Source: Petrosia ficiformis (Eukaryota > Porifera > Demospongiae > Haplosclerida > Petrosiidae). Taken from it: a stretch of 64,000 nt of DNA. Both the position numbers and the translations under genes were made by a program. Numbering within the stretch: position 1 is the first letter of the stretch; each line of letters opens with the position of its first letter. The stretch is taken from assembly GCA_947044365.1 (NCBI GenBank), contig OX345636.1:6282001-6346000 (forward strand), given 5' to 3'. Below the pieces are notes generated by a model that did not search any database, was not told where the DNA came from, and was given only the letters and a program-made list of their open reading frames with translations. Shown here piece after piece: positions 55,892 to 64,000 of this stretch.

Positions 55892-58800
55892 ATGTTAAGA
55901 GCAGCATTGAAACAAACTAAAAAAGCAGGTGAGTGTAACTTTAATAATTAAGTTATTATTATTATGTATATTATATATAATTATATATATATATATAATA
56001 TATATATACATTTATTATATAATTATAAAATTATTTACATGTAGATTCATGGATCCTAGTCTATTGGCCTCAAGATGAGGCAGTGTCCATAGTTAATAAG
56101 AACAATTTAATCAGTCCAGAAGAGCCCAAGGAAGGTGTGGTTTGTCAAGTAAAGGAAAGGAAGAAAGTCTTTGAGGGGAATATAGCTGCAGTAGGTAAGT
56201 TATAATGTTTATCCTGCTCATTCTATAGCTATACATGTATTGTTGATATTATGTTGACTTTTATATTCAATTTTGCTAGGAGATAAGAATGGGATGAAAG
56301 CATTAGAGGAAAAATACTTAGCAGGAGAATTATCTTTTGTCAATGGAATAGCTGAACAGAAAGAAGAAGTGGATCCATCTAGGAAGAGAAAGTCTGACTG
56401 TTGTACTAAGAAAGCAAAGAAGACAAAAGTGGAGAACGAGAAGCCAAAGGAAATAAAAAAGAAAGGTGAGTACAACTGAATACTTTGATGTACTAAGATG
56501 AATTGATTGTATTTCATTAGCTAAAGGATCGATCATTACTATTTTGCCACATGATGAAACACAGTCAGGAGAGAACATCGAGCAGACAGTAATAGATATT
56601 AGAAAGGATAAGAGTGTATCAGAGGAAGATATGCAGTCAACGATAGAAGACACTGTTCAACATATTAATAATGAATCCAGTTTCATTTCAGACTCTGGTA
56701 AGATACTAGTAGTTAACTGTACAAGACTACTGCAATAACTGTAATTAAGCCTTTATAAGTAAATTGCCTTCAAAGGCTAAGATTACTTTGTTGATTGCAA
56801 CTCTTACTAAATCAACCACATAATGATATTCATAAGAATACATAAATGTGGTGATCATTTACTATTATCAATGATTGTTTTGCTAACAGATCCCCTGTTA
56901 CTAGAACTTACTGTTGAAGATCTCTGTACCAAGTTGAAAGTAGCTGAAGAAAAGTTGAGAAAGATGGAAGGCGTAGAAGAAAGATTGCAAATTGTTGAAA
57001 AGAAGCTGGAGAGATTAACAGCAATGATGGAGTCTAACCAGCGATGCCAGTATAGCCCTGAAGATAGTTCATCACTGTATGACACACAGGAAGAAAAGTT
57101 AAATTTCCTGATATTAAATTTTCACAGGACAGCTGAAGGACAGAAACCCTTACAGTACACATCATATGTACTGCAGCACAGCTAGTGGAATACTCTGCAA
57201 CAACAGAACTAGTGAAATGTTCTGTAGTTGACTCATGCTATATCAAGGCGAGACTATATACTCAATACTAAGAAATTAATATCAAACATTGTACATCAAT
57301 AGATAGTCAAAGTGTAATTTAAGTAATTAATAATATTATGCTATCAAAATTATATATATGGTAATACTCATGGCTTAAAAATCTGTCTTGTCCACCCTTA
57401 ATACTAATCATCTGTTCATATCTACACAAGTAATTATAACAGCATTTACGTACATGTAATGCCAGTCCAACACAGGATACCAAGAAGAAATACCAATTGT
57501 CCACTACCATATATACAACAATAAGAATTATTTTAATCTGTATGTCAGGCAAACTATGTAACAGCATATATGTCATGTGTAACAATAGCTTTCTGGCACA
57601 CAATTCAAAGATTTACATTGTAGAAATCCAAACTGCTTTAGACCACAAAACACTTGTCCAAATATTGCCATAGGCCCACAGCAAATTATTGTGATAATCT
57701 TACATCAAACTAATACATAATTATTACATAAATAATTAACAATTATATATTCACATGTTACAATAGCAGTCCAGCACAGGGTTCAAAGATTTAGAACAAA
57801 TCCAAACCCATTTAGACCACAAAAAACTTGTCAAAACATTGCCATAGGCCTACAGCAAATTACTGTAATACATATATAAATAAATAATTATATACAATAG
57901 CAGCCCAGCACAGGGTTCAAAGATTTAGAACAAATCCAAACCCGTTTAGACCACAAAAAACTTGTCAAAACATTGCCATAGGCCTACAGCAAATTACTGT
58001 GATAATCTAATACATATATAAATAAATAATTATTATATATACAATAGCAGCCCGGCACAGAGTTCCAAGATTTAGAACAAATCCAAACCTGTTTAGACCA
58101 CAAAAAAACTTGTCCAAATATTGCCACAGGCCTACAGCAAATTACTGTGATCAAACTAATATAGAAAGTAAGCATTGTTTTCTCCCCCAACCGAAGGGCG
58201 TGGCCACGCCAGACTAGATCTGATGCGCAAACTGGCGAAACCTCAAGCCTGTCCATGACGTAATATCACATGATTACCAAAGTAAGCACTTCGGGGTCAT
58301 CATCATGGTAGATTTAATTTCTCAGTCTGACATTTTATATCAGATTCAGCATCTGACAAATCAGGGGAATTTGAGGAAATAGGCTCAACGTCATCTAGGT
58401 CTTGGTCCGAGTTACTGTCATCAAACCCTTCCAGAAAGTCTTTAACATTCAGTCTTCTTCTCGCCATCTTTTTCCAATCGCACATGTGCTGCCCGAAGCC
58501 TACTGAACGTCATGCTACACCAAGGTACCCCATGTCAAGAGTAAGTACATTCTAGTGTTGTTTTAGGTGGACAATAATGACCACTTTTAGTTAAAGTTAT
58601 AGTATGTTTAGTTTATCACAGTTTTAGTTAAGGTTATAGTTAATTAACTAAAACAATTTTAGGCTTACTAAAAGGGTTTTAGTTTTAGTTAACTAACTAA
58701 AAGTGTGCATTATTGACCATTTTTTCTTTCAGTTAGTTATAGTTATTTCAATAGACCTGTAATTTAGTTATAGTTTAGTTAACCAAAAGTCAAAATGCCT

Positions 58801-61800
58801 TACTAAAAGGGGTTTTAGTTATAGTTATAGTTAACTAAAACAACACTAGTACATTCAGTTCTAAACTTAAAAAAGCCAAATCCGAGTAAGCAATAATAAT
58901 TTCTGTGTGTACTAAAAAAAAAAATTGTGGTTTGAAGTTTCTTGATTTTAGAAACAACAATGAATTGTGTTTTGTGAAATTACAATCTGACACAAGCATA
59001 TTGAAATTAGTGGTGCACCGATATGAGATTTTACCGATATTCCGATAAACCGATAATTACTTTAGATATGTACCGATAACCCATACCGATCCGATATTAA
59101 ATCTACCTTCTCAATTCTTATTCTTTCAATGAAAGTGAGCATTTTATAAGTATTTTAAAAGCAATTAATGATGCCTTAATCACCTGAAATGACATTATTG
59201 GTACACTTTTTACAATATCAGTTACATTTTCCATAAATAACCGATACTGATACTAAAAATAATGGCCGATAATGATCGATATCGATTACCGATCCGATTA
59301 TCGGAGCATCACTAATTGAAATATGAAATTTTGGAGCTAAATATATAATTATGGTTCATAAAAATTTGTACATGTATGTAGAAAGAAACTAGGCATGTAT
59401 ACAACAAGCTAAAGGATGAAGATGACAATTTTGAAGGCTGGAAAATTGAGCGTGGGTGAGTTTGCCAAGTTATTAAACTAAATTATAATAACTTTTACAT
59501 TATACTATAGATTTAATTTCAGATGTCGTGAAACTTGATAAGCTAATCAAAGAAGTTAAAGGCTTGAATCAAACGTTTACTACACAGCACATTCGTGGTA
59601 AGAACATATATGTGTAAAAAATTCAATCATACATTACTTCTATAATTTAGATGCAGCATACAGGTTCTATCGCAGTAAATGTGAAGAAGAATCAATTCAT
59701 CACCGTGGAATAGCAGCACAAAAACAGAAGCTGAAACGAAAACATGAATGTCTTGTTAGGGTTAGCATTTTATGTGTATGCCTACACATGTACAGGACCC
59801 TGTGTCATGCATATTTGCACTGTACATGTATATAATTATGTTAAATTAATTATTGGTACCACTATTAAAGACTGCTACACATACATATATTCATGCATAG
59901 ATACTTATTTCACATGCACACAGCACACTAGGGCTGATCCATGAAACAATGCTGCTTCTAGTTTTTTGATATTTGCTAATCATAGTGAACTAACATTCGA
60001 ATATTAGCTTTTTTTACTGTCATAAATTGTTTCTAGTGACATTTAGTATTAGCTCATCATTTTGCTGTAAATAACTACATGGGGTACCAATACATGAGAT
60101 GGCATGACCTTTATTGAGCATTTGCATGCTAATCAGTGCTCTTTGAACGTGAGAACCTTTTCAACCATGCCACCTTTATCTTAACACACCATACTATAAA
60201 ATACAGTTCTTAGTGTTTAACTATCTATTATTAATCAACACCATTTATTTAATTAAATAATTGTCTCAGTCACATTTCTCTACTACATGTGTGTGAGATT
60301 TTTGTCTAAAACGTGGTACAACTAGCTATCGCTGAACCTACTATACCAATTACTCCACCTATGACATGTACTATAAATGTTTCTGTGCATGTGCAAACAC
60401 AACTGGTTATGCCAAAAATTCAACGAATATTTGGATAACACAAACAAATGTCTGGATAAACAAATATTTGTTTCAGCGCTAACAACACATGTATTCAACA
60501 CATTGTTAATTATAATTATTTTGTATTCTGCAGAAGCTGACCGAAAGGAAATCCAGTTTAGAAAAAATGGAATTTTCTAGAGAAGGAGACAAAGTTCTGT
60601 GGGAGAAGATCATGATATTGGATTTGATAAGTAGTGAAGAAAGTGCAGTTGATGAGGAGGAGGTGCTTGTTGTTCATCCATTACCTTGGAGATCTTCTAA
60701 AGTTGATGCAATGTTTAACAGGCTTGATGAGTACACAAAGGACTGTAAGTCTAACCAAGCTCTACGTCAAACAAAAAAACGTTGCGTAGGAAATTCTTCT
60801 ACCAGGAACATTCCAGTTAATTCCCTACTTCCTAAGTGGGCAGTAAATGTTAACTGACCATGAACAGTTTCTGATTTAAACATGTGATTCTCTAGTGACA
60901 GGTGTTCATAATTATTGTCATTGAATTTATTTAGCAATTCATTTATTATTTCATTATTATTATTATTATTATAAATGACAACTTCAAAGGACATATTGCA
61001 TGACATATCAAATGTAGGTTGCAATTACTTGCATGCTGAAATATGATGTGTACTTCACAATTTACTGCACATGTCGGTGTACAGGGAATTTGCACTGCCT
61101 TGCAGCTGAAATTTTGCAGAAAATTTGTAAATTTCCTACATAAGTGTTTCATAAGGACAGTTGCCCAACACATGACCTATACTATACATGATGTCACCAA
61201 TACTGCTACAGAAAATTTAAATATCTGTCCAGTGACATCCATTATGATTCATCACCTCAAGACCAAAACCAATGGTATGAAGAATGTATATCCACTCCCC
61301 CACCTGTAACCAGTAACATTCCAATGACTCCATACAACCTGAGCTACCAGACTCCACCCTCTCAGGGTTACCATCCTTTGGAAACATCCACTCGATATAA
61401 TTCTTCACGACAGATCCAGATTCCAACACTGAACAATAATACCACCCCTTTTCATTCTCAGAGCCTACAACAACCTTCTTGCCTTACTATTCGTCGTAAA
61501 ATCTCAAATGTTGTTCCTTCCACTGCTATAAATAAAACAATCCTGTTACCTTCTTCTGTGGTTTTAAGTCGCTATCCGAACTTGAAGGGTGAAACTAAAG
61601 CAGGAACACTTGCTATGCGACTAGCTAGAGAGTCCTTTTTTGGTGAGGATGTTATGGCCAAATGCACTGTTATGGGGTGCAGAGACTTTCCAGGCTTACC
61701 ATTGAATGAACTAAATTCCCTAAAACAGCTCATGTTTTCATTATTTCCCAACTATTGGACAAACCCAGCAGAATTTGAAGGAATATGGATGAGATGTGTG

Positions 61801-61863
61801 GATGCCATTGGACAGTATTGCAAGAGGAAAAGGGCCGAGTTGGAGAAATTAAGCCTTATTTAA
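55892..61863 (+). CDS. BEN-domain protein of the large transposon (coiled coil plus BEN)
   Basis: Exons 55892-55928, 56045-56194, 56280-56465, 56521-56697, 56890-57076 and 61233-61863 join in frame (1,368 nt, 455 aa). An N-terminal domain (WILVYWPQDEAVSIVN, then GDKNGMKALEEKYLAGEL) resembles the leader of other BEN proteins. A basic KRK region, acidic stretch and coiled coil (ELTVEDLCTKLKVAEEKLRK) follow. The last exon carries the BEN domain (RYPNLKGETKAGTLAMRLAR, FFGEDVMAKCTVMG, LKQLMFSLFP, CVDAIGQYCKRKRAEL). BEN domains bind DNA and chromatin partners in the nucleus. If exon 5 is not spliced at 57077 the protein ends at 57185 without BEN (281 aa). AATAAA follows at about 61899. The long splice is inferred from phase only; all earlier junctions have good GT-AG sites. 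Confidence 0.7.
57590..58150. repeat. Tandem repeat of about 130-145 bp, four copies, inside the large transposon
   Basis: CAAAGATTTAGAACAAATCC, TTTAGACCACAAAAAACTTG and CCTACAGCAAATTACTGT recur in the same order. The first copy is the most diverged. Confidence 0.85.
58191..58215. mobile_element. Half copy of the 57-bp palindromic micro-element
   Basis: CCGAAGGGCGTGGCCACGCC followed by AGACTA matches one arm of 46569-46625. Confidence 0.5.
58303..58485 (-). CDS. Small acidic protein or first exon, divergent from cargo gene 2
   Basis: A 60-aa frame; a better start is the internal ATG at 58467 (MARRRLNVKDFLEGFDDSN). It is strongly acidic (DSNSDQDLDDVEP, SPDLSDAESD). Its 5' end abuts the start of cargo gene 2 at the palindrome CACATGTG, so the two may share a promoter. 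No family is recognised and no clear onward splice site was found. Confidence 0.35.
   Translation of the reverse strand: MCDWKKMARRRLNVKDFLEGFDDSNSDQDLDDVEPISSNSPDLSDAESDIKCQTEKLNLP
58484..60857 (+). CDS. Second cargo gene of the large transposon, unknown family
   Basis: Exons 58484-58540, 59382-59451, 59523-59597, 59651-59760 and 60534-60857 join in frame (636 nt, 211 aa). The protein is helical and highly charged (NKLKDEDDNFEGWKIE, VVKLDKLIKEVKGLNQTF, KLTERKSSLEKMEFSREGD). It ends in a conserved-looking tail (VHPLPWRSSKVDAMFNRLDE, then RQTKKRCVG and LLPKWAVNVN). I cannot name the family; similar LPWRS...LDE...PKWA tails seem familiar from transposon genes of cnidarians and sponges, unverified. 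It lies wholly in the last intron proposed for the BEN gene, same strand. The second donor (GTGGGT) is weak, and ATG at 58532 is an alternative start. Confidence 0.6.
58560..58855. repeat. TTAGTTA-type short repeat array
   Basis: TTTTAGTTA and its inverse TAACTAAAA recur many times in both orientations within an intron of cargo gene 2, giving extensive self-pairing. Confidence 0.8.
59008..59314. mobile_element. 307-bp hAT-type MITE nested in the large transposon
   Basis: The ends TAGTGGTGCACCGATAT and, inverted, TAGTGATGCTCCGATAAT are flanked by the perfect 8-bp duplication ATTGAAAT (59000-59007, 59315-59322). The internal sequence repeats CCGATA words. It lies in an intron of cargo gene 2. 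Confidence 0.85.
61324..61863 (+). CDS. BEN domain exon (core)
   Basis: This part of the terminal exon is certain whichever upstream exon is used. A Ser/Thr/Gln-rich lead is followed by a complete BEN domain of about 105 residues ending near the stop. The exon could also be the 3' end of a separate transcript. Confidence 0.85.
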   Translation: MTPYNLSYQTPPSQGYHPLETSTRYNSSRQIQIPTLNNNTTPFHSQSLQQPSCLTIRRKISNVVPSTAINKTILLPSSVVLSRYPNLKGETKAGTLAMRLARESFFGEDVMAKCTVMGCRDFPGLPLNELNSLKQLMFSLFPNYWTNPAEFEGIWMRCVDAIGQYCKRKRAELEKLSLI

Positions 61864-62327
61864 TCATGTAATATATTTGTATTACAATTATATTTCAATA
61901 AAAGTAATAACAAATTATTAATTTAAACAATAACGTTATTTATTATTATTATTTATATAATAATAATAAATAAATATAATAATTATTAGTCATAATAATT
62001 ATTATTGTATTAATAATAATGTTATTTTAAAACAATAATGTTATTATTATTTAACTAAAGCTAACTATAAAATTTAATAAAGTTTTTAAATTATAATCTT
62101 TTCGCAAATATATTAATATTTTTAATAACAAAAATTGATATATTTAATAATTATATTTATTTAGTGGAATCTTTTGGATTTGTAGGGGCTTTTAAAAAAG
62201 CCATTTCAAAAAAAAAAAAACATGAGTGGAATGAATGAATGACGATATTAAGCATCATGAATGGAATGACCAACATATAATATTATGATTCTGTGATATA
62301 AAAAGGATATACAATCAGCAGCCATCT
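61864..62327. other. AT-rich spacer between convergent BEN and transposase genes
   Basis: Dominated by AATAATAAT and TTATTATT words. AATAAA near 61899 serves the BEN gene. No other feature. Confidence 0.6.
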
Positions 62328-63382
62328 TCAGTATCCAGTAGCATCACCTTCGAGTTCAATCACCTTTGGTATCACCTTCTTCAAATGTCCGATGTACTTC
62401 TTACACTTCTCCATAGTTACTGTCTCCCAGAATGTCTTTATCCCCTCCACCAGTTCTTCTTTCCGCTTTGGTTTTATTTCTCTTCTCATAAACTCTTTCA
62501 ACTCGTGCCACAAATTCTCTATGGGATTTAAATCCGGGGATTCGGCTGGAGTGCGCCACCAGTATATTCCTTTGTCCACTAAGAATTCCTGAGCAGCTTT
62601 AGAAGTATGCTTGGGGTCATTGTCAGCCATCAGTCTGTGACCATCAGGAAACACGTCTTTCACAAAAGGCAACAGGGTATCTTTAAGAATATCAATATAC
62701 AAAGGTGCATCCATTATTCCATCAAAAATACAAATTCCACTCCTACCACGTAAACTAATACCAGCCCAAATATGTACTTTCAGAGGATGCTTTGGCCTAA
62801 AAATAAAAAAAATAAAAATAATAACTAAGTTAGTAACACACAACACACAAACCTTGGTTTAGGTCGAGGAGCCTCTCCTTGCTTTCTACAGCAGTATCGC
62901 CTGTGTGTTTCCATCTGAACAGTGCATTCATCAGTATATATAACATTATTGAAATCATCATCTTTGTACTCCTGAGCCCATGTCAGTCTTTTCTCCTTAT
63001 TAGCTTGTCTTATCAACTGACAGTAAGCACTGCCTCTGAAAGTCCATCCAAGTGAAGTTCGACAGCGCAAGATGGTCTTCAAGGATAGGTGATATCCCTT
63101 CGCGGTCAAGATCGTGTACAGTTGGTGTGCTGTGGTCTCATCATCCAGTCTCATTTGCTCTTCTACCAGTCTCTTCACTTCCATAGTAATTTTAGAAGGA
63201 CGTCCAGATCCAGGCTTCCTCATCAAACAGCCAGACTCCTCGAACCTTTGAAGAAACTTATGGATCCCGAATCGACTAACTAGTATCCCTTCTTCTTGTA
63301 AAATCTTAGCTATTGTTGGAGCTTTAAACCCCTTGCTGCTTAGATAGACAATTCTCTGCTTTTTGTAGCTTGAAAACACCAT
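62328..63382 (-). CDS. Tc1-type DD34E transposase of the large transposon (two exons)
   Basis: Exon 63382-62853 and exon 62796-62328 join across a 56-bp intron (donor AG/GTTTGT, T-rich tract, TTTAG acceptor) to give 332 aa with no stop or frameshift. The N-terminus has two helix-turn-helix units (APTIAKILQEEGILVSRFGI), then a GRP-like hook (RKPGSGRPSKI). The catalytic triad is YTDECTVQ (D151), MADNDPKHTS (D235) and PAESPDLNPIENLWHELK (E270), spacing 34. It catalyses cut-and-paste transposition at TA. It is transcribed inward from the right end, convergent with the BEN gene. It appears intact. Confidence 0.93.
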
Positions 63383-63601
63383 TTGCGAGTTCTATAAACA
63401 CTATTAAACAGAAAACAAATACTAACACTTCAAGCAACAAAAAAAAAACTGCTGACTCATGATCACGTGCTTGTTGTGACGTCATACATTAGTCCGTTTT
63501 GCACCGTTTCTACGCCGTTTTTACGCCGTTTTTACGCTTGTGGTACGATTGCAGAACGCTTCATAGCGTTTTGAACAACTCTTCGTATTACGAGCGTATT
63601 A

Positions 63602-63638
63602 CACAAACGGAACGTAAACTTTTTATTGACACATACTG
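63602..63638. repeat. Right terminal inverted repeat
   Basis: It pairs with 55646-55682 and is followed by TA at 63639-63640. Confidence 0.9.
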
Positions 63639-63640
63639 TA

Positions 63641-63700
63641 TACCATAATACATGTCTGTGTGTATGTTACTATATATACATATCAGTGGTGGATTTGGAA
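63641..63700. repeat. Continuation of the TG-rich minisatellite after the transposon
   Basis: TACCATAATACATGTCTGTG follows the TA at the right end, the same text as at 55553 in the unbroken unit. Confidence 0.85.
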
Positions 63701-64000
63701 ATTGAAGAAGGAGATTTCTAAAAACAAAACAGCACATGAAGCACACCTCATTCACTATTCATGAGGGGTGTGGTCAATACATTTTGTAATCGCACCTACC
63801 TCTGTCGGGCATGACTATAACTTTATCGGGACAGTTAGGAAAGGTATGCAAACTTACTGTACGTTAATAACTTGGCGCTAGCTATCATGATTTATTATAC
63901 TAAATGTTTAATGAAACGCAAGCATCAGATTCACAAGCAGACTGAGTGTGAGACTTTATAGCAGTCATGACTACGGCTTTACCCATCAACAATCTTCAGA
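63701..64000 (+). other. Window edge: possible 5' end of a further gene
   Basis: Non-repetitive sequence with higher GC ends in ATGACTACGGCTTTACCC at 63967, open to the window edge (MTTALPINNLQ). The context G at -3 is acceptable for a start codon. The frame is too short to judge. Confidence 0.25.

Larger units (their letters stand above)
55646..63638. mobile_element. 7,993-bp Tc1/mariner-type transposon with BEN-domain and second cargo gene
   Basis: The ends are inverted repeats: CAGTACGCGTCAATAAAAAG... on the left and, inverted, CAGTATGTGTCAATAAAAAG... on the right. Both continue TTTACGTTCCGTTTG, about 35 bp in all with three mismatches. Both ends abut TA, and removing the element restores the intact minisatellite unit CTATACATATACCATAATAC seen at 55546. 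Subterminal CGTTTTTACG-type words cluster at both ends, which suggests transposase binding sites. It carries a DD34E transposase, a BEN gene and a nested gene, far larger than the 1-2 kb usual for Tc1. Confidence 0.92.

Overview
The window is AT-rich eukaryotic DNA: split genes with GT-AG introns, many short-period tandem repeats, a very frequent ACATGT palindrome, and mobile elements of several classes. The gene families (TRAF-type RING/MATH, calpain with EF-hands, BEN domain) and the elements (Tc1/IS630, hAT, piggyBac-like, Ty3/gypsy, DIRS-like) point to an early-branching animal. A demosponge of the Amphimedon/Haliclona type is my best guess. This is inference, since no species marker is present.

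Layout. 1-2.26 kb: one end of an IS630/Tc1-type transposon with a two-exon accessory gene (PB1-like fold, C-terminal SHOCT-like motif) convergent with a DD34E transposase. 2.26-7.3 kb: minisatellites and a 505-bp hAT deletion derivative. 7.3-42.6 kb, minus strand: one long TRAF-like gene. Exon 1 and exon 2 carry a degenerate RING, a TRAF zinc finger and a coiled coil. Four MATH (TRAF-C) exons then lie at about 38.7, 26.9, 16.5 and 7.5 kb. Every junction after exon 2 is phase 1, each of the first three MATH exons is a symmetric cassette, and the last carries the stop. Using all six exons gives an open frame of 977 aa. The large introns hold nested insertions: an intact-LTR gypsy element, DIRS fragments, hAT and piggyBac-like non-autonomous elements, and segmental duplications.

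42.6-49.6 kb: mostly non-coding, with a 59-bp minisatellite. 49.6-53.6 kb, plus strand: the 3' part of a calpain-like gene, interrupted by about 1 kb of a SAP-SWIM transposon gene flanked by a 275-bp duplication of a calpain exon. 53.6-55.6 kb: three minisatellites. 55,646-63,638: a complete 7,993-bp Tc1/mariner-type transposon with matching termini, a TA target duplication and a visible empty-site equivalent. It carries an apparently intact spliced DD34E transposase, a BEN-domain gene and a second gene nested in the long BEN intron.

Most notable: (1) the single-locus MATH cassette array, in which two recently duplicated exons have near-identical introns but differ sharply in two patches that correspond to the ligand-contact segments of TRAF proteins; (2) the large cargo-bearing Tc1-type transposon. 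Coordinates of exons were read by eye from splice motifs and frame continuity; no searches were run.
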